A stretch of 64,000 bases of DNA, taken from assembly GCA_002778195.1 (NCBI GenBank), contig PCDI01000005.1, positions 303,351 to 367,350 on the forward strand, read 5' to 3'. Numbering within the stretch: position 1 is the stretch's first letter; every line of letters starts with the position of its first letter. The notes beneath the pieces are model-generated. The model ran no database searches and was not told where the DNA came from. It saw only the letters and a program-made list of their open reading frames with translations. Positions 34,314-43,307 of the stretch are shown piece after piece. The stretch comes from Raffaelea ambrosiae (Eukaryota > Ascomycota > Sordariomycetes > Ophiostomatales > Ophiostomataceae). Both the position numbers and the translations under genes were made by a program.

Positions 34314-35090
34314 TCACACATCCGAACATGACCCGTTCACGCGCTTGCAGCCGTCGGGGCACGCATAATCAGGATCATATTGCCAGAAGAAGTACGGGTC
34401 AGTCTCGTTGGTCAGGACCTCGCCCATGAGGCGGCTGATGTAGGGCAGGTCATAGCTCTGTTGGAAGATCTCGGCAGACGAGATGCGGATTTGGCCCCAG
34501 CCCTTCTCGATGAGCGTGTCGATGCTGGTGCCGTAGATGTACTCGCGAAGGCCGGCCCAGCGGATGGCGGACGCACACATGGGACAGCTCTCGGCGTTGG
34601 TGTAGAGCGACAGGTCAGCGAAGGCGTCCAGGGCAGCACTGGGTGTCAGCTTGTACGGGCCGTTGGGGTCGGTGAGGATGTCGCTGCAGTTCTTAATAGC
34701 TGCTATCTCGCCTAGAGCCAACCTATCAGCAAGAATCTCTACCCCCCTCCTCCCATTTTTTAATTCATACGTACCATGCATGGAGGGGTTGCCCGTCTCG
34801 CTGTTTGAGTTGGCACCCGTGCACACGAGCTCACCCAGTCCGTCTGTGTTGGTGTGGTTCACGATGACGGAACCAAAGGGTGCAAACTGGCAGGGGCTGT
34901 ACAAGGCCTTGTTGGCTTCGCGCATCCAGTGGACCCGAGTCTTGTAGGGGATGCTGTTGATGGTCAGGGCCGAATCGGCGAGCGGAGACTGCGCGGACCT
35001 GACAGCATGCTGGTAGCTGTGGTGTCCACTGTGTCCAACAGCAGAACTGGCCGCCAGTACGATCGACAACACGAGGTGCAAGAATGCCAT
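34314..35090 (-). CDS. cytidine/deoxycytidylate deaminase-fold protein with signal peptide
   Basis: Two exons, 35090-34775 and 34711-34314, giving 237 residues. N-terminal signal peptide (MAFLHLVLSIVLAASSAVG). The zinc-deaminase motifs are HGEIAAIKNC, with catalytic Glu, and ESCPMCASAIRWAG (PCxxC-type; here CPMC). The 63 bp intron 34712-34774 splits the HGE motif between G codon bases and is itself stop-free and in frame, so an unspliced reading gives a 258-residue protein without the motif. The family (CMP/dCMP deaminases, guanine deaminase-like) acts on nucleobases; a secreted form is unusual. Four GATA sites lie upstream (35376, 35441, 35512, 35557), hinting at nitrogen control. Substrate unknown. 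Confidence 0.85.
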   Translation of the reverse strand: MAFLHLVLSIVLAASSAVGHSGHHSYQHAVRSAQSPLADSALTINSIPYKTRVHWMREANKALYSPCQFAPFGSVIVNHTNTDGLGELVCTGANSNSETGNPSMHGTYELKNGRRGVEILADRLALGEIAAIKNCSDILTDPNGPYKLTPSAALDAFADLSLYTNAESCPMCASAIRWAGLREYIYGTSIDTLIEKGWGQIRISSAEIFQQSYDLPYISRLMGEVLTNETDPYFFWQYDPDYACPDGCKRVNGSCSDV

Positions 35091-35094
35091 GATG

Positions 35095-35171
35095 GATGCT
35101 TGCTGGGTGCTTGCTGGGCGCTTGCTGGGTGCTTGCTGGATGCTGGCTGGGTGCTGGCTGGATGCTTGCCC
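35095..35171. repeat. 11 bp tandem repeat in deaminase 5' leader
   Basis: Seven imperfect copies of an 11-mer (consensus GGTGCTTGCTG) end four bases upstream of the deaminase start codon, so they lie in its 5' UTR on the minus strand. Confidence 0.9.
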
Positions 35172-35559
35172 TTGCTCGACTGCGAGAAGTCAATGACTGC
35201 CTTGGAGATGTTGCATACGGCAGCGGAAAAAGAAAACAAGAACACGAAAAACGAGGGCGAAGGCATTTAAACCGAGTTATGTCTCGGCCGAAGGGGCAGG
35301 GATAGGATATGCTTACAGTCGTACGGCAAAATAAAATTTCCCTCGGCCGACGCCGCTTGTTATCCACTAGTACAATGATAACACGAGCTTGTCTTGTGAG
35401 GGCGAACCACATAACTCGTAAATACAATTAGTCTTTGTCGAGATAAGAAAAGGCCGCAAACCTCTTTTTCTCTCTACTCGTACAGCGGGACTTTTTCCAT
35501 AACCCGTCTTATTATCAGTTACGAGACCGCCGTGATATCCTGCCCGGTGACGACACTTA

Positions 35560-36180
35560 TCTTCACCCTGGAAATCGATTTGGGTTTGCGATGTAGACCA
35601 ACCAGATGAATGTACAAACGCCGGCCAGCGCCCGATGGGTTGTTCTTGTACTTGAACTAAAATGACAAAGTATTGGTAAATAGAGAGCTCCTAGCTGCTT
35701 CACGCGAGGATTGCTGCCTTTTGGTGACTCCTTCGAGACGGTAAAGGAGTACCATAGGATGGATCGCCGAAGCCGCACGGGAGCCACGTCCTGGGCTGGT
35801 GGGAGATATGACGTCTCGTTGGAACACCCAAAGATAAAATAAAGCTCCTCTAGGGTACGTTGCCTGCAGAATGTGATTAGTATAAGCGCGCATCTTTAAA
35901 CCGTTCCGGTTAGCTCACTTTGTCTCTGGGGCGATCATTCGAAACACAAGCAAGCCGAGACCCGCGTAAGCCCCAAAGGCACCGGTAATATCACCAGTCC
36001 TTTTCGGGAGTGACGAAGATATGCGGCTCAGCGCGCTGCCAACTGCATTGTTGATGCAAATAGTGAAGGCACCGCCGATCTCCCGATGCGATAGGTAGAA
36101 CGACTCCGAGAAGCGGTTCAGTCTGTCACTCACGTTGCCTTTGCATTGCGCTCATAGTCTGGAATACCGTGCTAAACATG
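35560..36180 (-). pseudogene. remnant of a sugar MFS transporter (C-terminal part)
   Basis: On the minus strand, about 36133-35917 reads LSHREIGGAFTICINNAVGSAL and then ITGAFGAYAGLGLLVF...APETK; after an intron-like gap (donor GTGAGC, acceptor CTGCAG) the next frame gives QRTLEELYFIFG and a degraded tail. LSHRE, AFGFYAGLNLL-like and PETK-QRTLEEL are typical of the last third of fungal hexose/quinate-type transporters. The first two thirds are absent and a stop interrupts the segment just upstream of LSHRE. It cannot encode a working transporter. Confidence 0.75.
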
Positions 36181-36661
36181 CGCAGCATCCGTATTAGCCT
36201 CAAGGTCGCCGTTTCCCGCTGGCAAGGCAGTTATCATAGGTGATAGAAAACTATTCAAAAGGATGGGAGCCTACTCATGGCTACAAAGCATATATTCCAG
36301 CCCTCGCCTAGACGATGGTGATGTGGTGTGAAGTTCTCCTAGTATGGCCATGTTGAGGAATTGACGTCGCCTTCGCCAGATTTCTCTTGTTCTCCACAGA
36401 CATGGCAAGCTAGCAGAATCTGGACAATTCCCCATAGCATGACCCGAGCATGCAGTGTGACGCCGGGTCGTCGACTGTCAGAAAACCCGGGGAAATGGAG
36501 TACGCGGACCTTATGCAGCAGGATTGCTCAACTCGTCCATCCATTGATCACCTCGCCGGCAAAGTACACATTGCCATCGTAACGTACAGAGCCCATGCCC
36601 TGGCTTGCCATTACACACAACAGATGCGCAAGAGAGGCCTGGCCGCTTGACGAACGTTGAG

Positions 36662-36717
36662 TCTCGCCGTCGTGTTCTCGCCGTCGTGTTCTCGCCGTCG
36701 TGTCCTCGCCGACGTGA
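36662..36717. repeat. 14 bp tandem repeat, four copies
   Basis: Three identical copies of TCTCGCCGTCGTGT followed by one diverged copy, with exact 14 bp period. Confidence 0.92.
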
Positions 36718-37001
36718 GACCCAAGGCTTGCTAGATACACCACTGTCGTCACATTTTGGCCGCAAGTCTTCCCAAAATTGGGCTGATGGCTGTCGGAGTA
36801 TGGACTATGGCATTGTGGCGTCGGGTGTGCGTCACTCGTATAGCCGCCGACTTCGGCCAGAGCATCGTGGCCAGGGCTCCCCTCTGACAGCGGGGTGCCA
36901 TTCTGCCGTGGCGAGGGACCCACCTTACCTCCCTACTGGTTGTACGCAGCCCAATTGGACAGGGAGGACCTTTGGCATCACGGTTGTGCGGGGACGCGAG
37001 A

Positions 37002-37129
37002 TGCCCTGTACAGGGCACCGTTGATCTGTGCAGGACAAGCCGTTCCTGCGCAGGTCGTCGCCCACATCGCACTCCTGTGGTGGCCATCCTGTGCAGGGTT
37101 GCCTGCACAGGGACATCTGCCTGCACAGG
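37002..37129. promoter_or_regulatory. array of six palindromic CCTGYRCAGG sites
   Basis: Sites at 37005-37014 (inside a perfect 16 bp palindrome, 37002-37017), 37025-37034 (one mismatch), 37045-37054 (perfect palindrome), 37088-37097, 37102-37111 and 37120-37129. The first three are exactly 20 bp apart. The array lies about 350-480 bp upstream of the transaldolase start. It may be a binding array for a dimeric regulator; this is inference from symmetry and spacing. Confidence 0.5.
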
Positions 37130-37482
37130 ACATCTTCGGAGGAATCTGGAAATAGAATGAGAACAGGAGTTGCTAGTCGCTCTCGAGACAGACTGCGACT
37201 GGTTGTATTGCTGTCTCGTGCGCTGCTGGCGTATACACAGTCACGATTGACGCAAAGTACACACGCAGGGCATCTGGCAAGCTGATCTACGCTGGAGCCG
37301 ACATAGGACGGAGTTCAATGCGGAACGATGGACCTCCCAGGTACAAAAGAATCTCGGGCTGCCGCTGGGCTGAGTTTTGGATGTCTCCGTTCCAAGTTGC
37401 AGATCCGTTCGCTTCTCACATCTGCATCACACACCGCATCGAGTCACACTTGGGTTGCCAGGGACAGTAAACATTCAGCAAC

Positions 37483-38799
37483 ATGGCTTCCATCACTTGG
37501 CTAGACAAACTAGAGGAAGAACGTAAGCTGCGTCCTGTCCAGAAACAAAAGTCCAAAACGAGGCACGCCCCAAGTCTAATTCCAAACAGTGAACGTGGAC
37601 GTGGACTGGATGGACCCTGAGTACATCAAGTCCATGCTGCCGAAAATCACATTCCACGACCAGACGTCCAATCAGCTGTGGGTGGACATCCAGCTCGGAG
37701 ACGAATCCAACGCCGACTTGCTGAAGCAAACCGCCGCGGAACTGAAAGATGCGGGATGGCTAGCCATTTACACTCGTATGGCTGTGCTTATGTGCAAAAA
37801 GAATATTGATCTCCTTGCCGGCCGTGTGCTGCTCCAGACACTGCCATCCAAGGCGTATGATACCGAGTTCACTCTCTCGCATGCAAGACTGTATGCCACC
37901 GAGTTCGCGCGTGCTGGCATTGCCCGCGACAGATTCTGCATCAAGATCCCTAGCACTGGCCCAGCTCTGAACGCCGCAAAAATTCTTCAGGCAGAGGGTA
38001 TCCAAACACTGGGCACAACGCTTTTCGGCCTCCCCCAGGCTGTGGCCTGCAGCCAGGCTGGGTGTCTGTACATCAGCCCCTATTACAATGGTTTGCAACT
38101 TCCCCGCTCGTCCGAACGCAATCCGTCGCCCACAGACGCGAAAGCTGACCGATGTGAACACGTCCAACAGAGACCCAAGCCCACGACATCCCTGAGCTGT
38201 GGCCCAACGTCAAGGACCCCGCTGTTGAGCACCCAAACTCGCCCCGCATCGTTCAAATCCTCGAGACGTACAAGAGACTGTACAAAGAGACTGGAAAGGA
38301 ACAGCCGCTTCTCAAGAATGCCAGGTTCGTGACAGCTTCCTCGGGCCCATAGAATTCGTAGTACTGCGGTTCGCTAACAGCGGTATGCTCTTTTATTAGT
38401 TTCATCTCCCCCGAGGAAGCCATGGCCGCTGGCGAGCAGGGCTGCCATTCCGCTACGATCTCGCATACTGTCCTGAACGAGCTGGCAGCGCGCACGTACG
38501 ACGCGTCCAAACAACCAGGAACGGGTGTGCCCAAGCCAGCCCACGTCTACCGCGATGCCCGCCCTCTGTCTGCGCGCTTCCAGCCGCTGTTGGCAAAAGA
38601 CCCTCTCGCTCCCAGCGGCAAAGCGAACCTTGACGGCATTACCGAGGTGGACTACCTTGCTGACGGTGGCAAGGCGCTTGATGCTGCTATCGCTGCTGAT
38701 CCTGAGTCCTCCAAGCGCCTCAAGATCGCATTGGAGCTATTCACTGGTGGCGAGAACCGCAGTAAGGAAAAGGTCGAGAAGGCTCTCGCTGCTCTTTGA
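37483..38799 (+). CDS. transaldolase
   Basis: Four exons: 37483-37522, 37590-38090, 38171-38324 and 38400-38799; 364 residues with consistent phases. Introns are 67, 80 and 75 bp; donors GTAAGC, GTTTGC and GTTCGT (two non-consensus). The TIM-barrel enzyme has WVDIQLGDES, the Schiff-base lysine in FCIKIPST, LGTTLFGLPQAVACSQAG and YISPYYNE, typical of class I transaldolases. It runs longer than the 320-residue housekeeping type and the N-terminal part lacks the usual TxxxNPS block, so it belongs to the divergent fungal transaldolase-like group. Reaction by family: transfer of a dihydroxyacetone unit in the pentose phosphate pathway; real substrate uncertain. See the upstream palindrome array for possible regulation. 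Confidence 0.85.
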
Positions 38800-38978
38800 G
38801 CAAGCCCGCTTTACGCCAAGTCGATAGAAGGAGCTGGTGTCCACGAACATAGTTGGATGGCTCGAATGATTGTGTTCAATAGTGAAATTTGATAAAATTG
38901 AATGATTTCTTCTTGTGTTCTTGTGCTTTCCCAATGTGTCCTCGTGTCTTGGTTCTGGTGTTTCCAAGTGAGGGGGTT

Positions 38979-40047
38979 TCACGTCAAATCCCAGAAAATG
39001 TGATCGAGACTCGGTGTTCGCAACATGTTCTCGCCATTCGGCACATCATTGACGGAAAATGGATCCGCAGCTAAGATTGCGTTGTTTATGGGATCCACGT
39101 CCGTAGATTCCAAATATGGGGGACCGGCCAAAATGTTGGCGTCATCGTTTCCGGCGACACTTGGAATCAGGATCTGCTCCTCGTCGAGAGCAGACTGCTC
39201 CTGCCAGATTTTCCGCGCTTCATTCTGGTCCCGCTGCGTCAACACATCCCCAGGCATATTGGCGGACCAGGGCTGCTGAGCGGGATCTGGAATCCGTGGC
39301 TCCGCGGCTCCTTCACCTGTGGCTACGAGATGGCTGTTTGTAGATAGAAATCCACGAGAACCTACGCGCAGCAATAAGTCTGGCGTATCCTGCTCGGCTC
39401 CTGGGTAAGACACCGCGATTGGGCCAGAAGCGCTGTCGGGTGCTCGTCCTGCGGCGCGCGGGGTCAAGGGGGCCTCGTTTGGGACGACAAAATCTTCGAG
39501 TAGAGAGTCAGGTGCCCGGAATGGTAGGCCGCGGACATCGCACAAATTGGGCGGTGGAGCACCCAGGATGGCCACAGCTGCCTCTGGGCCGTCTCTTGTC
39601 TCGGCACATGCAGCCCCGGAGCGAAGCTGGTATAGCTCAGCCAAGAGTCTGTCTCGCTCGAGTTCGAGGTCTCGAATGCGTTGAATCTGCTCGTAGTGTC
39701 TCGCTATCGACTCATGGACGACGAGATGCTTGGACAGACGGCCGGCGTCCACATCTGACAGCTTCGGGAGCAGGGACGCAAGCTCCTGTGAGCATGTGTC
39801 AGTGGAATCGCGAGCAGTCTCTTCAACTGCCCTTTCATCTGCTCACCATAAGTCGCTCGCGAAAAGCTTCTCGCCGTGATTTCTCAAACACCCGATGGGC
39901 TGCCCTGTCATTAGGAGTGAAGTTCCTGACTCTCTTCTTTTGCCGGCGTTGGTCGACTCCGTGCGCATTCGTGGCAGTGGTATTGAGGCTCATTGCGTCA
40001 AGAAGGCTCCGTCGGGCTTGGGTTATCATCGAGTTGTTCGCTGGCAT
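38979..40047 (-). CDS. bHLH-zipper transcription factor
   Basis: Two exons, 40047-39847 and 39785-38979, joined by a 61 bp intron (GTGAGC...CACAG); 335 residues from ATG 40047 (another ATG at 39993 would also serve). The splice joins the basic region NDRAAHRVFEKSRREAFRER to helix 1 (LMELASLLPKL), loop, helix 2 (LSKHLVVHESIARHYEQI) and a leucine-rich coiled coil (RDLELERDRLLAELYQL). HRVFEKSRR corresponds to the H-E-R E-box recognition residues of bHLH proteins. The remaining 200 residues are acidic, Pro/Ala-rich and unstructured, probably an activation domain. Nuclear regulator; targets unknown. It faces the hypothetical gene at 40270 across about 220 bp. Confidence 0.8.
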
Positions 40048-40269
40048 TGTGGCAGCAGAAGCCCGGTGCGCAAAAGGGCGGGTGCCATTGAAGTCTGTGT
40101 TTGCCCGCGAGTGAAAGAGAGATGCGTCGTGACCCCAGCTCCTGTTTATGGCGTGTGGGCGCGTGCGGGGAACGCTCTGTGGGGTAGACCTCCTGATTCA
40201 ATGACCATCAGAGCATGTCAGAATAGGTTGAATAGGGGTGCATTGATTTTGTCTTAGTTGAGAGAGAGA

Positions 40270-40686
40270 ATGCAGAGATTTCATACAAAATCCCGACCGA
40301 CTTTGCGGTTGGCCACAGCGCGATCAGGCTGTGGCCGTATTTCGATCTTTCCTATTCGCACGTCAAAGCCATGGCGATGGAGGAGGATCGCATCCGGCAT
40401 GACCCTGTGGTCGGAAGTCTATGGCAATGCAATCACTCCCGGTGTCAGCTGTTCCGCACAGGTCTATGACTTGGCTAGCCGTCGCTGGTACCAAAAATAT
40501 GTTGGTCATCCTCTCAGCGAGACCATGGCCAAGCGGTTGCTTCACAGCATGCGCCCTGACTCTGTGCCAAGCGACGATTGGATCTATTCAACGCTGCGTG
40601 AGCACATCATAAGATACTACAAAGCAAACCAGAAGCCCCCCTCACTGGAATGGTTGACGACCATAGGACAAAATCAAGACGAGTGA
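40270..40686 (+). CDS. hypothetical protein
   Basis: Open frame of 138 codons from ATG 40270. The second half (MAKRLLHSMRPDSVPSD, DWIYSTLREHIIRYYKANQ) looks like genuine protein. The first half is arginine-rich and less convincing; an alternative frame over 40371-40470 (MEEDRIRHDPVVGSLW) also looks protein-like, so the 5' part may contain an intron or frame error. No family recognised. It is divergent from the bHLH gene and shares its promoter space. Confidence 0.35.
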   Translation: MQRFHTKSRPTLRLATARSGCGRISIFPIRTSKPWRWRRIASGMTLWSEVYGNAITPGVSCSAQVYDLASRRWYQKYVGHPLSETMAKRLLHSMRPDSVPSDDWIYSTLREHIIRYYKANQKPPSLEWLTTIGQNQDE

Positions 40687-40993
40687 AACTCGGAGATGAT
40701 TTTGATGCATGTTTCGTGTGACACAGAAACGGCGAAGATATAATTAATCATAAGCAGACTAATATCACTAGCACGTTCATTAGCGTGAAGATATTAATAT
40801 TCACCTAAACAAAACAACGTCCAGTAGTACATCATCCTAAGGGCGAAGGTGAATATAGAAGCGGCCGACATGTAAGAGAGGACTTTCAGCATTCATGTTT
40901 TTATAACGCAATACCATTGCCAGTAACTACAGTCTATTAATCTGGTTATTGTAGCCCCTCTCGACCTCCTTTCTTTTCCATGGATCCCCTCAT
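40687..40993. other. AT-rich intergenic region
   Basis: About 300 bases with AT-rich sequence and no gene signal. Confidence 0.5.
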
Positions 40994-41430
40994 CTAAGCC
41001 TCTTCCTCGGCCACATCATGTTCCTGCCAATATTTAAACCACTTGTTTCCTGGAAATGGCTTATAGAAAAACTGAATATCCTGCTCTGGCTCGTGACTAG
41101 TGCCTGACTCCTGGACAATTTGTTCCGCCTCTGCCTTCGTCACATTGTCCCGCCGCCCTCTCCCTGGCCCACTCTCTTACCTTTGCCAAATTTCGGCATG
41201 TATGTGTTGGTGTGATACGGGGGAAGATGCCAAAGTTGTCATTTAAGCAGTGGAGCTCGTGGAAAACATCCAGCTCCACTAGGTATTTATCTGTGCCTGT
41301 AATAGGGATTGTCGGAGTGTTGAGGCGAGAAGCTTCCTTTGGCGTTATTGTCGATATCCCGGCTATATTTTTATTAGACTTCTTTGTCTCTCGGGATGGA
41401 AAGGTTGCTGTTCTTGAAAGTGTGCAAGGT
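40994..41430 (-). pseudogene. UstYa-like (DUF3328) remnant
   Basis: On the minus strand one frame reads TPKEASRLNTPTIPITGTDK, YLVELDVFHELHCLN and then immediately ITPTHTCRNLAK, followed by REWARER and, in a shifted frame, EAEQIVQES and FFYKPFPGNKWFKYWQEHD ending at a stop (40994-40996). FHELHCLN is the first HxxHC copper-site motif of UstYa/DUF3328 oxidases and HTCRN is the conserved segment near the C-terminus. The intervening part with the second HxxHC motif is missing, and a frame shift lies after HTCRN (unless a small intron GTAAGA...GCAG removes it). Most likely a deleted, non-functional copy. Confidence 0.65.
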
Positions 41431-42167
41431 AGACTATAGAGCTACAACCCACAATTATAAAGCTCGTTCCAAAGTCGATCTGCTTCCCTATCAGGGGTTG
41501 AGTAAGCCATGTATTGAGTCTTGCTAAAAAGTACACCACGAAAATGCAGCTTGTCAATGTACTGGGCTGCAGTATGTACGGGGGCTGGTGTGCGCATTGT
41601 CAGTTTTTGGGTTCAAGGATTGTGCGGCTACAGAGCTCACTCTATAGCTATACATTAATCAACCATTGGCTCTCAAACACGGACAAAAATAGTGCGACGA
41701 CAAGGACTGGAATTGTCGCTCTCCATGAGCCTGAGAGTGATAGACACATGGTCGTGGACCATCCTCGAACTCGTCGTTGTGCAATACTCCGGTGAACAAT
41801 GCACAGCTCGCAGAGCTGCAGACGCTATTTTATTGTGGCCATGCAGCTGAATGACTCGCAGATTGGCCGTCAAAAAACAAAAGAGTATGTATGTATGGCT
41901 GTCAGCCTGTAAGCGGCCTGCAGCCTGGTCGACGGCCGACTTGGTTGCTGCCAGCGCATGACAATCCTTCGGGGCGGGGCCTTTCTTTTGTTTTATCCGA
42001 AAGGGAAGCATTCCTTCCTCCGTCTGTGTGTTTCCTGCGTTTGAAGTATGGGTATACCTATTTTCTCTGTCTTGTTTTGCGATCCTCTGTACGAGACTTG
42101 GTGTCGCACAGGCGTTAACAAGGTTTGTGCAGCTTTTTACATGTTGTCAGGAATGGCCAACAATTGA
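41431..42167. other. intergenic between two DUF3328 loci
   Basis: No complete gene. A plus-strand frame starting at ATG 42048 leads, in the same frame, into the next locus but is broken by TGA at 42165-42167; it could be a first exon if an intron (about 42123-42186, AAG|GTTTGT...CCCCAG) removes the stop. Confidence 0.4.
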
Positions 42168-43017
42168 GGAGAATGTTTGTTACCCCAGCAGCGAGAAGAG
42201 CCTGCCACGGGACACAATAGTGAAAGGGGCCGGGAATGGGGTGGTGCCCGGGTGGATTGCGTCTCAAGGAGAGCTTTGACAATCTTCAATGCTGTGGTAT
42301 GGTTGGCTTCAGCAGTTTTCTTTGTCTTGTCCTATTGCCTCCAGGGTGGACTGTTTGAGAGGACCAACCACTGCTTGACTCAAATATCCACGCCTTGTAA
42401 GTACTGCGTCTTATACAGCAGAACACGAATACGGTGGTGCGGACTGTTCCAAGCCCCTGTTCTCTCCTCTGTCGCCATCCCAATCGTCCGAAAATACGCA
42501 GACACCACCCTCCTGTTGCAGCCGAACCTGAGCATCTTCCGCCAAGCACCCAGGTGCATTGCCTCGACGCGCTGGGACGGGAGGCAGACTTCGAGTACTA
42601 CTACAAGGAAACGTATCCCAACGGGTGGAATGACACGGGTCCGATTCATCGGCTACACTCATCTCACTGCATCGAGTTTTTATTGGAGAGAATTCTGTGT
42701 CAGGCGAGTACAGATGTGTACACGCATATCTGGACGGACGGCGTTGGTGAGTCGTCTCTCTTCATTTGAATGTAGCTGTGATTTCTGACTCTTTGCCAGA
42801 GCACCCCTTCCCGGATTTCCGAGGCGAATCTCGATGCAAAGACTACGGTGCTATCAAGAGGTGGCAGGAAAGCAACGCGGTGGACGGGAATGAATTTGTG
42901 GCTCTCGGGGCACCGAAAGGAGCCCTGGTACATAAAATGACGAGAGAGTTCAAGGAGATGCACGGCTATTTCGAACAGCATGCGGATGACGGGAATTACG
43001 GGAGTGACATAGCATGA
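42168..43017 (+). CDS. UstYa-like oxidase (DUF3328), 5' end unresolved
   Basis: Exons read: open segment to 42396, then 42522-42746 and 42800-43017. Intron 42397-42521 (GTAAGT...TTGCAG) and 42747-42799 (GTGAGT...GCCAG) keep frame. The first segment has a membrane span (FNAVVWLASAVFFVLSYCL) as in type II UstYa proteins. The second has PPSTQVHCLDALGREADF (first motif, Thr replacing the first His of HxxHC) and IHRLHSSHCIEFLLERILCQ (second HxxHC intact), then DVYTHIWTDG. The last exon has DFRGESRCKDYGAIKRWQ. Family members oxidise or cyclise peptide and other natural products. No start ATG is in frame after the TGA at 42165, so the gene either has an upstream exon or is decayed at its 5' end. The linker before motif 1 is short. 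Confidence 0.65.
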
Positions 43018-43100
43018 GAGGCAAAGGAGACATGGACATAAGTAACCAGGTGTCCTATTAGAGGGCGATACGCACAATTCGTAGATCTCAAGCAATTTCC

Positions 43101-43152
43101 AAAAAATAAATAAAAATATAAAATAAAATAAAATAAAATAAAAATAAATAAA
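43101..43152. repeat. (AAAAT)n microsatellite
   Basis: AT-rich run dominated by AAAAT/AAAT units between the UstYa-like gene and the FAD monooxygenase stop. It marks roughly where the sequence style changes. Confidence 0.85.
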
Positions 43153-43307
43153 TTCTATGATTCTTTCGATGGTCCTTGAAAAAACGATCCGTCAAAACGG
43201 CGCCTTTGAAGTTGATCTATGTCCTCACTTCCATATCTACCCTGTTCGTCCCATACCCGGCGAGCCTCCAGACGAGTCGCACATCTCTCCAAAAAAAAAA
43301 AAAGTGT

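Larger units (their letters stand above)
36181..37482. other. 1.3 kb intergenic region with repeats, transaldolase upstream region
   Basis: No gene recognised. It holds a 14 bp tandem repeat (36662-36717) and the CCTGYRCAGG array (37002-37129), described separately. Overlapping frames on both strands at 36500-37160 have no domain signal. Confidence 0.5.

Noticed and set aside
42397..42418. 22 bp intron in the UstYa-like gene (GTAAGT...TACAG)
   Set aside because: Too short for fungal splicing and leads to a frame with stops; the acceptor at 42521 gives the conserved motif.
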